From assembly GCF_031180885.1 (NCBI RefSeq), contig NZ_JAPSLK010000031.1:33096-97095 (forward strand): DNA of 64,000 nucleotides, read 5' to 3'. The notes under the pieces are model-generated. The model was not told the origin of the DNA. It worked only from the letters and a program-made list of their open reading frames with translations, and ran no database searches. This DNA is from Saccharothrix sp. Its GTDB lineage: Bacteria; Actinomycetota; Actinomycetes; Mycobacteriales; Pseudonocardiaceae. The translations under genes were made by a program, and so were the position numbers. Positions 41,396 through 50,763 of the stretch are shown one piece after another (the stretch's first letter is position 1; every line of letters starts with the position of its first letter).

Positions 41396-41860
41396 ATGGC
41401 GGAGCCACGTTGGGACGGACTGCTGAGCGGAGACCCGGGGCAGGCCGAGCGCGGCATCGACGACTGGGTCGAAGGGATGCGCAGCCGGGCAGATCGCTTG
41501 CAGGCCTTGCGTGACCAGGTGGAACGGATCCGGGTGACGGAGACCAGCGTCAACGGCGCGGTTGTCGTGACCGTCGACTCCACCGGCTCCCCGGTGGACG
41601 TCCGGTTCACCGATCGGGCGGCCTCGGTGCGACCGGACGACCTCGGCCCCCTGTTCATGAACACCTTGAACGCCGCTCGCGCGCGGATCGCCGGTGAGGT
41701 TCGAGCCGCCACGGAGTCGCAGGTGGGCGACGACCTGCCGGATACCCGCCGGATGGTCGTGGACGCATACCGCGATCGGTTCGGTGACGCTCCACCGCCC
41801 GCACCACGGACCCGCAGGCTCGATGACGACGACTTCGGCGACGACTCGTACCTCAGGTGA
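41396..41860 (+). CDS. YbaB/EbfC-family protein of a type VII cassette
   Basis: A 154-residue protein whose middle (about 20-110) is a YbaB/EbfC-like fold: WVEGMRSRADRLQALRDQVE, then VTVDSTGSPVDVRF. In Pseudonocardiales such short, divergent YbaB proteins commonly stand first in ESX-associated cassettes, unlike the housekeeping nucleoid protein beside recR. ATG 41396 is chosen over the longer frame from 41270, because that stretch is insert end sequence. The stop overlaps the possible GTG of the next gene, indicating an operon. Its role (DNA-binding regulator or chaperone) is unknown. Confidence 0.75.
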   Translation: MAEPRWDGLLSGDPGQAERGIDDWVEGMRSRADRLQALRDQVERIRVTETSVNGAVVVTVDSTGSPVDVRFTDRAASVRPDDLGPLFMNTLNAARARIAGEVRAATESQVGDDLPDTRRMVVDAYRDRFGDAPPPAPRTRRLDDDDFGDDSYLR

Positions 41861-41871
41861 AGGAGCCGGCA

Positions 41872-42174
41872 GTGGACGGATACGACGTTCTGCCCGATGA
41901 ACTGCGTGCGCACGCCGCCAAGCTCGAAGCACTGGCTGAACGGCTGGGTGAGGCGGTGCACGCCGCCCGCACGGTGAGCATGGCCGACGGCGCTTACGGA
42001 CAGCTGTGCCAGTTCCTGCCCTCGGTCATGCGTGATATCGAAGATCAGGCCAGTGACGCGTTGACGGCCGGCACCAAAGGGATGGCCGACATCGCCACCC
42101 AGGTGAAGTACACGGCCGACGAGTACGAGCAGCGCGAGGACGACGCGGCGGTCACGTTCGGGAGCCTGCGGTGA
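41872..42174 (+). CDS. Type VII secretion target, EspC-like
   Basis: About 100 residues, all helical, with the pattern of ESX-1-associated EspC/DUF2580 proteins: YDVLPDELRAHAAKLEALAE at the start, a central loop and a second long helix ending in TADEYEQREDDAAVTFG. The YxxxD/E motif TADEYEQRE fits a type VII secretion signal. GTG 41872 has AAGGAG seven bases upstream; a GTG at 41857 is the alternative. It overlaps the next start by four bases. Likely a helper secreted with, or presenting, the toxin. Confidence 0.78.
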   Translation: MDGYDVLPDELRAHAAKLEALAERLGEAVHAARTVSMADGAYGQLCQFLPSVMRDIEDQASDALTAGTKGMADIATQVKYTADEYEQREDDAAVTFGSLR

Positions 42175-43448
42175 CCGGCACCAATCCGCTCATCGCGCCC
42201 GTTCAGGACAGCACGCGGTGGTACTCCGGCATCGGGATCGCCGAGTCCGCCGCCGACCTCAAGTCCGGCATCGAGAGCGGCAGCTGGATCGACATCGGCC
42301 TGGGTGTCGCGGGTGTCGGACTCGAGGCGCTGAGCATCGTCATCGACCCGTTGGGCTCGCTGCTGTCGGCTGGCGTCTCGTGGCTGATCGAGCACGTCAA
42401 GCCGTTGTCCGACGCGTTGGACTGGCTCGCGGGCAACGCCGACCTCGTCGCCTCCCACGCGGCTACGTGGAAGAACGCCGCCAAGGCCGTGGCCGACGTC
42501 CGTGACGACTACACGCGCGACGTGGCCAACGACACCGCCGGGTGGCAGGGGCAGGCGGGTGACGCCTACCGGGCCGCCGCCCGGAACACCGCCGAGGTGC
42601 TCGGCGGTGCGTCCACCGCCGCCGACGGATTCGGTTCGGCCGTGGAGATGGCGGGCGTCGTGGTCGCCGTCGTGCGCGAGTTCGTGCGGGACCTGATCGC
42701 CGATCTGGTCGGACGGTTGATCGCCTGGGCGCTGGAGGTCGCGTTCACCGTCGGTCTGGCCACGCCGGTCGTGGTCGCGCAGGCATCCGCGGCCGTGGCG
42801 CGGTGGGGCGCGAAGATCGGCGACATCCTCAAGAAGCTGGTGCGGACGATCAGCAAGCTCGTCCCGCTGCTGCGCAAGCTCGGCGACGTGTTCGGCAAGG
42901 TCCGCAAGGTGCTGGACGACCTCAAGACCCCGGCCCGATCGGGTGATGAACTCCCCCGCCCCGGCCAGACCGGCGGCGCACGACCGGTGGACGACGGGTC
43001 GTTGCGCGCCTACGACCGCATCGACCGCTGGTCGGAGAACGCGTACCAGTCGATCCGAGGCTCCGACGACATCGACGACGTCGCGGGCCACGTCGCGGAC
43101 GTGCCCCGGGTCGGGGGCGGCACCGGGTTCACCCGTGCCGAGATCGAGCAGATCAAGAACCACGTGTTCGAGGACCTGCACCCGTTGGAAGGCGTTGACG
43201 GGGGCACGGTCATGGCTCGCTTCGACCCGAACCCGGACATGGCGGAGGCGTGGCTGAGGCTGCGCTCGGGCCGGGCGCAGCCATCGGACATCGCCCTGCT
43301 CGAACACGAACTCGCCGAGGCGCGATACTGGCAGCAGAACCCGAACGCCTCGTACAAGGACGCTCACGCGGCGGCGAACGAGGTGTCGCGGTGGGAAGCC
43401 CAGATCCCACCCGCGTCCAATGAGGACTACAGCAAGCCTTGGAGGTGA
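42171..43448 (+). CDS. Candidate type VII-secreted polymorphic toxin
   Basis: A 425-residue protein. Residues 1-150 form a WXG100-like helical region (DVANDTAGWQGQAGDAYRAA holds the W-x-G turn) and about 150-200 is hydrophobic (MAGVVVAVVREFVRDLIADL). A helical and linker part runs to about 290, then comes a distinct C-terminal domain (about 310-425). That domain contains FTRAEIEQIKNHVFEDLHPL, LLEHELAEARYWQQNP and YKDAHAAANEVSRWE; the HELAEA and AH motifs suggest an enzyme active site. This layout is that of LXG/WXG polymorphic toxins with a variable tip. A small gene 5 bases downstream is the natural immunity candidate. The toxin activity is inferred, not shown. Confidence 0.65.
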   Translation: MTGTNPLIAPVQDSTRWYSGIGIAESAADLKSGIESGSWIDIGLGVAGVGLEALSIVIDPLGSLLSAGVSWLIEHVKPLSDALDWLAGNADLVASHAATWKNAAKAVADVRDDYTRDVANDTAGWQGQAGDAYRAAARNTAEVLGGASTAADGFGSAVEMAGVVVAVVREFVRDLIADLVGRLIAWALEVAFTVGLATPVVVAQASAAVARWGAKIGDILKKLVRTISKLVPLLRKLGDVFGKVRKVLDDLKTPARSGDELPRPGQTGGARPVDDGSLRAYDRIDRWSENAYQSIRGSDDIDDVAGHVADVPRVGGGTGFTRAEIEQIKNHVFEDLHPLEGVDGGTVMARFDPNPDMAEAWLRLRSGRAQPSDIALLEHELAEARYWQQNPNASYKDAHAAANEVSRWEAQIPPASNEDYSKPWR

Positions 43449-43453
43449 TCGCG

Positions 43454-43684
43454 TTGGCGATGCTCGTGTACCTGCACAAAGAGGCCGAGACCGAAGCCGA
43501 GGCGCGCTACCGGTTCCACACCGACGGCGGCTCGGACCGGTACCTCGTGCTGGACAAGCGGTCGGAGGTCATCACGCCCGACGACGGCAACCGCGACGGT
43601 GTGTTCCGCGCGGCGGCGGGCAAGTTGGCCAGGGCCTGGCTGGACACGAAGGCCGCGCCCGATCGGCTGATCCACCAGAGCTGA
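43454..43684 (+). CDS. Candidate immunity protein for the toxin
   Basis: A 76-residue acidic protein (MAMLVYLHKEAETEAEARYR...). TTG 43454 lies eight bases after GGAGG (43441-43445), which overlaps the toxin stop; ATG 43460 is an alternative with poorer spacing. Small size, tight coupling and position directly after the toxin are typical of immunity genes. No family is recognised. The phoD 5' fragment, convergent to it, starts 55 bases further on. Confidence 0.55.
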   Translation: MAMLVYLHKEAETEAEARYRFHTDGGSDRYLVLDKRSEVITPDDGNRDGVFRAAAGKLARAWLDTKAAPDRLIHQS

Positions 43685-43739
43685 CCGCGTCGGCGGAGCT
43701 TGATCAAAGAGGTAGTGATCGATTGGGTGTTACTGTGCC

Positions 43740-44205
43740 CCTGGTAAGCAGTAGTCCAGGATCTCGCCCGGGTACCAGTTGTTGACGACCTCGTGGTCGT
43801 CCCACTGCACGAACATGGGGACCTGGGAGGCGGACTCGCGGTACTTCGGGTCGAGCAGGTTGTAGGCGAATTGGCCGCGGTACTCGTCCAGCGTCTCCGC
43901 GACCTTCAGCTTCTCCGGGGTGACCACGTTGCGCCAGATCCGGCCGTCCGGCAGGGTCACCGTCTCCTTAAGCGGGTTGTCCGCGTACACGGTGTCGCCG
44001 CTGTTGACGAAGAAGTCGGGCCGGCGGGCGGCCATGGCCGCGAAGATCGGCATGCCGCCGAGGACGTCACGTCCCCGGACTGCACGCCGTGCGTCAACAC
44101 CGGCCGCCCGCTCTGCGCCAACGCCACCCCGGGCACGAACACGCCCGCCGCACCGATCGCACCGGCGCGCAGCAGCGTCCGCCGGTTCACTCCACCTTCG
44201 CTCAT
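43740..44205 (-). pseudogene. phoD: phoD 5' fragment with internal deletion
   Basis: The N-terminal part of the same PhoD gene: a Tat signal peptide (NRRTLLRAGAIGAAG) and the start of the mature protein to GVQSGDVTS. The reading then shifts frame to GGMPIFAAMAARRPDFFVNS, where NSGDTVYADNP and WDDHEVVNNWYPGEILD carry metal ligands. About 100 or more residues of the N-terminal Ig-like domain are missing at the junction (about 44055). So the gene has two lesions: an out-of-frame deletion and the cassette insertion. Confidence 0.8.
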
Positions 44206-44281
44206 GGCGGGTTTCTAACCGCCGGATACGAATGCCGGGTGAACACGACCCCTACGCCCCCGGAACACCCGATCCCGCCGG

Positions 44282-45121
44282 TCAGGGCGCTTTGGGCCGC
44301 ATCTTCCGGGCCCGCGACTCCAGCTCGGCGATGATCGTCCGGGACAGCAGATACCCGCCACTGGCGTCGAACAGGAAGCGCTCGGCGTCCTTCCGCCGGT
44401 CGCCCACCAGGTCGTGCGCGAGGAACTCCGGGTCGAAGGCCAGCCCCTCGGCGAACTCGCCCAACCGCTCCCGCATCCGGTCCTCGACGAGCGCCCGAGC
44501 GGCCTCCACCCGCTCCCACGCCAGCGCGACCGCCTTGCCGGCTCCCACCCGGTCCTGCGGGGAAGCCAACAACGGCCCCACCACGGCGTGGTCGGCCAGC
44601 TTCCGCTCCACCGCCGAAACGCTGTAACCGGGTGGCAGCAGGCGCAATTCCGCGTCCTGCGCCAGTTGCCCGGCCAACTCCGCGATGCGCTCGTCCGGCC
44701 ACAGCGCCACCCGGGCCAGTTCCTCCGCCGCCCGCCGCAACGCCTCCCGCCAAGGCGCGACCGCGACCCACGTGTGCACCACACCCTGGTGCGCGAACCC
44801 GACCCGAACCGACATCACCCGCCCGGCATACCGCTCGGGCTCGTCCGCCAACTCCTCGCCCACGCCGCCGTCGAGGACGCTCCACGGCCCGCCGGCCAGG
44901 TGCTCCGGGGTCACCACCTCGACGTCCCGGTACAGCAGAGTGGCCCCGACCCGCACGGCGACGGCGAAGAACTCGTCCACCCCCATGCGATCGGCGGTCA
45001 CGACCACCTGGGACCGGACGTCGGCGGGCAACGCCGGCAGGCACGGCACCCGCCGCGCCGCGACCAGCGCGTTGACCCGATCGGCCCACGCCCCGACCGC
45101 GTCGTCCCCGGGAACGGTCAC
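44282..45121 (-). CDS. Conserved hypothetical protein, 279 aa
   Basis: I do not recognise the family. The protein has 279 residues, is soluble, rich in Ala, Val, Arg and Leu, and has no signal peptide. It begins VTVPGDDAVGAWADRVNALVAAR and ends in a charged helix. GTG 45121 overlaps the DUF4233 stop (GTGA), so it is the last gene of the valS-folC-DUF4233 operon. Coding statistics match the neighbours. The central part DRMGVDEFFAVAVRVGATLLY may be a nucleotide- or protein-binding fold, but nothing firm can be said. Confidence 0.75.
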   Translation of the reverse strand: MTVPGDDAVGAWADRVNALVAARRVPCLPALPADVRSQVVVTADRMGVDEFFAVAVRVGATLLYRDVEVVTPEHLAGGPWSVLDGGVGEELADEPERYAGRVMSVRVGFAHQGVVHTWVAVAPWREALRRAAEELARVALWPDERIAELAGQLAQDAELRLLPPGYSVSAVERKLADHAVVGPLLASPQDRVGAGKAVALAWERVEAARALVEDRMRERLGEFAEGLAFDPEFLAHDLVGDRRKDAERFLFDASGGYLLSRTIIAELESRARKMRPKAP

Positions 45122-45501
45122 GACTGCTGGCTGGGCAGCCGGCCCTCGGCCATCCGCTTTGCCACGTCCCGGCGCAACCACAGCAGGTACGCCCACACCA
45201 GCGTGAACAACACCCCGATCACGCCCAACGCGGTCATCAGCACCCACGAAGCGATCATCACCACGTGCAGCAAGGCGATGATCCACACCGCCCACGGCCG
45301 CTTCAACAGCCCGCAGGTCACGATGAACGCGACGATCAACCCGAGCACCAGGTACCCGGTCCCCGAGGCGACCCCGCCGCCCAGGTTCGCCACCACCGGC
45401 AGGGCCAGCGCGACGACGATCGCCTCCAGGATGAGCGTCCCGGCCATGATGCCGCGGAACGACTTCATCGGGTCCTTCTTGGGAGCCGGAGGAGTGGTCA
45501 T
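45118..45501 (-). CDS. DUF4233 membrane protein
   Basis: A 127-residue protein with four hydrophobic helices and the family marks GIMAGTLILEAIVVALALPV and WAYLLWLRRDVAKRM. DUF4233 proteins of unknown function nearly always follow folC in actinobacteria. ATG 45501 overlaps the folC stop by four bases. Confidence 0.88.
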   Translation of the reverse strand: MTTPPAPKKDPMKSFRGIMAGTLILEAIVVALALPVVANLGGGVASGTGYLVLGLIVAFIVTCGLLKRPWAVWIIALLHVVMIASWVLMTALGVIGVLFTLVWAYLLWLRRDVAKRMAEGRLPSQQS

Positions 45502-46856
45502 GCCGGTGCCTTCCCGAACAGGGCGCGGGCTTCGCCGGCGGTGACCACCGAGCCCGTCACCACCACGCCCCCACCGGAGACCACGCCGCCGTCGTCGTCC
45601 TCCTCGGCCAGCCGCACGGCCTCCTCGATCGCGTCGACCAGGTGGGGCTGCACGACCATGCGGTCCTCGCCGAAGATCGGGATCGCCACGCCGGCCAGCA
45701 GGTCCGGGTCCATCGCGCGCGGCGAGGAGTTGGTGGTCAGGACGACCTCGTTCACCACCGGTTCCAGCTCGGTCAGGATGCCCACGGCGTCCTTGTCGTC
45801 CATCACGCCAACGACCGCGACCAGCTTGCGGAACCCGAACTCCTCGTCCAGCGCCCGCGCCAGCGCCTTCGCGCCGTGCGGGTTGTGCGCGGCGTCCACG
45901 AGCACGGTCGGAGCCGAGCGGACCCGCTCCAACCGGCCCGGAGAGGCCACCGTGGCGAACGCCTCGCGCACCGCCTCGACGTCCAGCTGCCGGTCCGCGC
46001 CCGCACCGAAGAACGCTTCCACCGCGGCCAGCGCCAAAGCGGCGTTCGCGGCCTGGTGAGCGCCGTGCAGCGGCAAAAAGATCTCGTCGTAGACGCCACC
46101 CAGGCCCTGCAGGCGCAGCATCTGCCCGCCCACCGCGATGTCGCGCTGGAGCACGCCGAACTCCGAACCCTGCCGGGCCACGGTCGCGTCCACCTCGGCC
46201 ACCCGCCGCAGGAACACGCGTTCGACCACCGGGTCCTGCTCGGCCAGCAAAGCGACCGCGCCGGGCTTGATGATCCCGGCCTTCTCCTCGGCGATGCCCT
46301 CCAGCGACGAGCCGAGGTAGTCGGTGTGGTCCAGGCCGACCGGGCACAGCACGGCGATCTTGCCGTCGGCGATGTTCGTGGCGTCCCACCGGCCGCCCAT
46401 GCCGACCTCGATGACCGCCGCGTCCACGGGGGCGTCCGCGAAGGCCGCGAACGCCATGCCGGTGAGCACCTCGAACTTGCTCATCGGCACCTCGGACCGG
46501 CTGTCCACGATCCCGATGTAGGGCTCGACGTCCCGGTACACCTCGACGTAGCGCTCGGGGCTGATCGGCGCGTTGTCCACGTTGATCCGCTCGGTCACCA
46601 GCTGGAGGTGCGGGCTGGTGTACCGGCCGGTGCGCAGGCCGACGCGGGTGAGCAGCGCGTCGACCATGCGGGAAGTGGACGTCTTGCCGTTCGTGCCGCC
46701 GATGTGGATCACCGGGTAGGACGTCTGCGGGTCGCCGAGGATCTCCGCCAGCGCCTTGATCCGGTCCACGCTCGGGTCGAGCTTGGTCTCCGGCCAGCGC
46801 TGGTTCAGCTCCGCCTCGACCTGGCGCAGCTCCTCCAGGGCTTCGGGCGCGGTCAC
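45498..46856 (-). CDS. folC: Folylpolyglutamate / dihydrofolate synthase FolC
   Basis: A 452-residue Mur-ligase-type enzyme that adds glutamates to folates and may also make dihydrofolate. The ATP loop [13 protein letters not shown] lies near residue 54, the folate-binding [16 protein letters not shown] follows, then [12 protein letters not shown] and the C-terminal domain with [17 protein letters not shown] 46856 overlaps the valS stop (GTGA). It is the middle gene of valS-folC-DUF4233. Confidence 0.94.
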   Translation of the reverse strand: MTAPEALEELRQVEAELNQRWPETKLDPSVDRIKALAEILGDPQTSYPVIHIGGTNGKTSTSRMVDALLTRVGLRTGRYTSPHLQLVTERINVDNAPISPERYVEVYRDVEPYIGIVDSRSEVPMSKFEVLTGMAFAAFADAPVDAAVIEVGMGGRWDATNIADGKIAVLCPVGLDHTDYLGSSLEGIAEEKAGIIKPGAVALLAEQDPVVERVFLRRVAEVDATVARQGSEFGVLQRDIAVGGQMLRLQGLGGVYDEIFLPLHGAHQAANAALALAAVEAFFGAGADRQLDVEAVREAFATVASPGRLERVRSAPTVLVDAAHNPHGAKALARALDEEFGFRKLVAVVGVMDDKDAVGILTELEPVVNEVVLTTNSSPRAMDPDLLAGVAIPIFGEDRMVVQPHLVDAIEEAVRLAEEDDDGGVVSGGGVVVTGSVVTAGEARALFGKAPA

Positions 46857-49483
46857 GACTGCGGCAGGGTCTCGAGGCGGGCGTGGATGCGCTCGATCTC
46901 GGCGGTGGCCGCGGCCAACCGGCCCTTGATCTTCTCGACCACCTCGGCGGGCGCCTTGTCGGTGAACGCGGGGTTGTTGAGCTTGCCCTCGCACTGGGCC
47001 CGCTCCTTCTCCGCCACCGCCAGGTCCTTGGCGAGCCGCTTGCGCTCGGCGGCCACGTCGATCGCGCCGGACAGGTCCAGCTCGACCTTCACCGCGCCCT
47101 TGGGCAGGCCGACCTCCAGCGACACCGACACCTGGAAGGCGTCGTCCGGCTCGGTCATCCGGGTCAACGACCGCACCGCCGGGACCTGGTCGGTCAAGTC
47201 CACGCAGCACGCGCCGCGCACCTTGCCGGCGACCCTCTGCGCGGGCTTGAGGCCCTGGTCGGAGCGGAACCGGCGGATCTCGGTGACCAGCTTCTTCAGG
47301 CCCTCGATCCGCTGCGCCGCGACCTCGTCCCGCTCGCCCCCGCGAGCCTTCGGCCACTCGGCGACGACCAGCGACTCGCCGCCGGTGAGCGTGGTCCACA
47401 GCGTCTCGGTGACGAACGGCGTCAACGGGTGCAGCAGGCGCAGCAGCACGTCGAGCACGTGGCCCAGCACCAGGCGGGTGGACTCGGCGCGCGCGCCGCC
47501 CTCGGCGAGCTGGACCTTGGCCAGCTCCAGGTACCAGTCGCAGAACTCGTCCCACGTGAAGTGGTAGAGCGCCTCGGCCAGCTTGCCGAACTGGAACTGC
47601 TCGAACTGGCCGTCCACATCGGACACCAACTCGTCGAGCAGGTCCAGGACCCAGCGGTCGGCGTCGGTCAGCGCGTCGCGCGCGGGCAGCGGCGCCTCGA
47701 CGTTGGCCCCGTTGCTCAGCGCGAACCGGGTGGCGTTCCACAGCTTCGTGGTGAAGTTGCGGGACCCGGCCGCCCACTCCTCGGCGATCGCCAGGTCCGA
47801 GCCCGGGTTCGCGCCGCGCAGCAGCGTGAACCGGGTGGCGTCGGCGCCGTAGGTGTCCATCCAGTCCAGCGGGTCGATGCCGTTGCCGCGCGACTTCGAC
47901 ATCTTCTTGCCGAACTGGTCGCGGATCAGGCCGTGCAGGAACACGTGGTCGAACGGCTGCTTGCCGTCCATCGCGTACAGGCCGAACATCATCATCCGGA
48001 CGACCCAGAAGAACAGGATGTCGTAGCCGGTGGACAGCACGCTGGTCGGGTAGAACTTCGCCAGGTCGCTGGTCGGGGTCGGCCAGCCCAGCGTGGAGAA
48101 CGGCCACAGGCCCGAGGAGAACCACGTGTCCAGCACGTCCTCGTCCTGGACCCAGCCCTCGCCCGGCGGCTCGTCGTCCGGCCCGACGCACATGACCTTG
48201 TCGTCGGGGCCGTACCAGACCGGGATGCGGTGGCCCCACCACAGCTGGCGCGAGATGCACCAGTCGTTGAGGTTGTCCACCCAGTCGAAGTATCGCTTGG
48301 CCAGCTCCGGCGGGTGGATCGTGGTGCGGCCGTCGCGGACCGCCGCCGCGGCCTCGCGGGCCAGCGGCTCGACCTTGACCCACCACTGCATGGACAGGCG
48401 CGGCTCGATGACCGTGTCGCAGCGCGAGCAGTGGCCCACGGCGTGCGTGTACGGGCGCTTCTCGGCCACGATCCGGCCCTGCTCGCGCAGCGCGGCGACC
48501 ACGGCGGGCCGGGCCTCGAACCGGTCCAGGCCCTCGAACGGGCCGTGCGCGGTGATGTTGCCGCGGCCGTCCATGACGGTCAGCGCGGGCAGGTCGTGGC
48601 GCTGGCCGATCTCGAAGTCGTTCGGGTCGTGCGCCGGGGTGACCTTGACCGCGCCGGTGCCGAACTTCGGGTCCACGTGCTCGTCGGCCACGACCGGCAC
48701 GAACCGGCCGGTCAGCGGCACCTCGACCTCGGTGCCGATCAGGTGCTGGTAGCGCTCGTCGTCCGGGTGCACGGCCACCGCCGTGTCGCCCAGCATGGTC
48801 TCGGCGCGGGTGGTGGCGACGACGATCGAGTTCTTGCCCTCGCCGTAGCGGATGGAGACCAGCTCGCCGTCGTCGTCGGAGTGGTCGACCTCGATGTCCG
48901 ACAGCGCGGTCTGGCAGCGCGGGCACCAGTTGATGATGCGCTCGGCGCGGTAGATCAGGCCGTCGTCGAACAGCTTCTTGAAGATCGTCTGGACGGCCCG
49001 GGACAGGCCCTCGTCCATGGTGAAGCGGACGCGGTCCCAGTCGACGCCGTCGCCGAGGCGGCGCATCTGGCCGAGGATCTTGCCGCCGACCTCCTCGCGC
49101 CACTGCCAGACCCGCTCCACGAACTTCTCGCGGCCCAGGTCGTGCCGGGACATGCCCTCGCCGGCCAGCGCGCGCTCGACCGCGGTCTGGGTCGCGATGC
49201 CCGCGTGGTCGGTGCCGGGCAGCCACAGGACCTCGTAGCCCTGCATGCGGCGGCGGCGGGTGAGGGCGTCCATGACGCTGTGGTTGAGGGCGTGGCCCAT
49301 GTGCAGGCTGCCGTTCACGTTCGGCGGCGGCAGCACGATGGTGAACGGCGGCTTGTCGCTGGTCGCGTCGGCCTTGAAGTAACCGCGCTCGACCCACCGC
49401 TCGTACAGGCCGGCCTCTACCTCGGCCGGGTTCCAGGCCGGCGGGAGTTCGGAGCGCTGCGGGGTGGTGGGCGTTTCAGTCAC
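46853..49483 (-). CDS. valS: Valyl-tRNA synthetase
   Basis: An 876-residue class I synthetase. The HIGH motif is HMGH near residue 61 ([16 protein letters not shown]) and KMSKS is near 526 ([12 protein letters not shown]). It has the CP1 editing domain between them, four Zn-type cysteines (CPRC and CSRC) and a C-terminal coiled coil (about 815-876). No T-box leader is seen in the 140-base divergent gap upstream. It heads the operon with folC. Confidence 0.96.
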   Translation of the reverse strand: MTETPTTPQRSELPPAWNPAEVEAGLYERWVERGYFKADATSDKPPFTIVLPPPNVNGSLHMGHALNHSVMDALTRRRRMQGYEVLWLPGTDHAGIATQTAVERALAGEGMSRHDLGREKFVERVWQWREEVGGKILGQMRRLGDGVDWDRVRFTMDEGLSRAVQTIFKKLFDDGLIYRAERIINWCPRCQTALSDIEVDHSDDDGELVSIRYGEGKNSIVVATTRAETMLGDTAVAVHPDDERYQHLIGTEVEVPLTGRFVPVVADEHVDPKFGTGAVKVTPAHDPNDFEIGQRHDLPALTVMDGRGNITAHGPFEGLDRFEARPAVVAALREQGRIVAEKRPYTHAVGHCSRCDTVIEPRLSMQWWVKVEPLAREAAAAVRDGRTTIHPPELAKRYFDWVDNLNDWCISRQLWWGHRIPVWYGPDDKVMCVGPDDEPPGEGWVQDEDVLDTWFSSGLWPFSTLGWPTPTSDLAKFYPTSVLSTGYDILFFWVVRMMMFGLYAMDGKQPFDHVFLHGLIRDQFGKKMSKSRGNGIDPLDWMDTYGADATRFTLLRGANPGSDLAIAEEWAAGSRNFTTKLWNATRFALSNGANVEAPLPARDALTDADRWVLDLLDELVSDVDGQFEQFQFGKLAEALYHFTWDEFCDWYLELAKVQLAEGGARAESTRLVLGHVLDVLLRLLHPLTPFVTETLWTTLTGGESLVVAEWPKARGGERDEVAAQRIEGLKKLVTEIRRFRSDQGLKPAQRVAGKVRGACCVDLTDQVPAVRSLTRMTEPDDAFQVSVSLEVGLPKGAVKVELDLSGAIDVAAERKRLAKDLAVAEKERAQCEGKLNNPAFTDKAPAEVVEKIKGRLAAATAEIERIHARLETLPQS

Positions 49484-49623
49484 GAGCGAAGTCTACGGAG
49501 GTCCGGGTATCGACTTCGAACCAGATACCTGCTACCGCGCCGGCCCGCGGGCAGCCTCGGCTAACGCGCGATCGCCTTACTCCGATCGAGTGAACGACTT
49601 CGATCGGGACATGAGGGGCGCAC

Positions 49624-50595
49624 GTGGACATCGGCGACATCGACAACCACCCTGACCTGCGGGACGAGAAGTGGATCAGGGACGCCAACCGCCGGGCGCG
49701 GCGCGAGATCCGCCGGAGGCGGCGGAAGGCCCGGTGGCGAGCGCGCAGCGGGAAGGTCGTCTCGGCGGTCGCGCTGGTGGCCATCGCGGCCCTGCTGTTC
49801 GGGCTGTACCGGCAGGGCGTGCTCGGCTTCGGCGAGGCCGGCAACACCGCGGCGGCACCCACCACGACCGGCAAGGTCGCGCCCGTGGCGCGGGTGGACC
49901 CGGAGCGGCCGTTCGAGGGGACGCCGGCGGCGGGCTGGGCGGACGGCGCGGCCGGGATCGTGGTGCCCGAGGCCCAGCCGGTGGGCGAGTTCTCCGCCGA
50001 GCAGGTCGCCGACGCCTACCAGCGGACGAAGGCGGCGCTCATCGCCTCCCGGCTGGACCGGAAGGCCGTCGAGGGCCACGACGTGTCCGCCTTCATCGAC
50101 CTGTTCGCCGAAGACCAGCAGGAGCACCTGCGCACCGATTTCGACGGGACGCACGACCCGGAGGTGAGCATCGTGGTGACCCGAATCGCCAAGGGGCAGC
50201 AGTTGCTGCCCGTCGAGCCCAAGGTGAGCGGGACGATGCGGGCCGAGGCCGGCGAGGAGGGCGAACTGGTCGTCCGCACCAACTACGTGGTGGCCTACGC
50301 GTTCGCCACCGCGCTGCCCGTCGTGGACCCGATGGAGATCGTCTCGGTGGTGCGTGTGGAGGCGGACTACCTGGTCCGGTCCGGCAACCGGTTCCGACCG
50401 GCCAGCCGGGGCCTGTGGCGGGGCGCGATGAAGGGCTTCAACTACTCGATCGCCTGCGAGGCGTCCAAGACGGGCTTCATCGCCCCCTGGATCACGGAGG
50501 TCGCCCGCCGGTCCGGCGACCCGGCCGAGCACGAGCGCGAGTACTACTTCGACCACACGAAACCGCTGGGCACGGAGGACGGGTGCCCGGACTGA
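49624..50595 (+). CDS. Membrane-anchored conserved hypothetical protein
   Basis: A 323-residue protein of unknown function. A very basic N-terminus (RRARREIRRRRRKARWRARS, about 24-43) precedes one membrane helix (44-62). A short Thr/Ala linker and an exported domain of about 250 residues with two cysteines follow. GTG 49624 has GAGGGG upstream. The N-in topology follows from the positive charges. It is divergent from valS and has no obvious operon partner. Confidence 0.75.
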   Translation: MDIGDIDNHPDLRDEKWIRDANRRARREIRRRRRKARWRARSGKVVSAVALVAIAALLFGLYRQGVLGFGEAGNTAAAPTTTGKVAPVARVDPERPFEGTPAAGWADGAAGIVVPEAQPVGEFSAEQVADAYQRTKAALIASRLDRKAVEGHDVSAFIDLFAEDQQEHLRTDFDGTHDPEVSIVVTRIAKGQQLLPVEPKVSGTMRAEAGEEGELVVRTNYVVAYAFATALPVVDPMEIVSVVRVEADYLVRSGNRFRPASRGLWRGAMKGFNYSIACEASKTGFIAPWITEVARRSGDPAEHEREYYFDHTKPLGTEDGCPD

Positions 50596-50763
50596 GGCCG
50601 TCACCCGTTCGGCCGATGCCGGGCCTTGTGGCGCCGCTCACAATTGACGTTGATCAACCGGTTCGCGGCCGGGAGCGACGCCGGATTCACGGGCCGTTCT
50701 CAACCCCTTGGGGCCCGTGACAGCGGTCCCGCGTCACCCGGCGGCCACGGTCGATCGCGGTAG

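Larger units (their letters stand above)
41263..43755. mobile_element. Inserted cassette splitting phoD
   Basis: PhoD homology stops at YPGEILD on the right (about 43755) and resumes at PQYTEKR on the left (about 41263), so about 2.5 kb is inserted at one point in the gene. Near the two ends, CAGGGTACGCAGACAC (41279-41294) and CAGGGGCACAGTAACAC (reverse strand of 43743-43727) form an imperfect inverted pair. No transposase is present and no clear target duplication is seen. The cassette carries four rightward genes. Exact ends are not determined. Confidence 0.6.

Noticed and set aside
49484..49623. T-box leader before valS
   Set aside because: The conserved T-box bulge sequence is not found in this short divergent gap, and actinobacterial T-boxes are usually at ileS.
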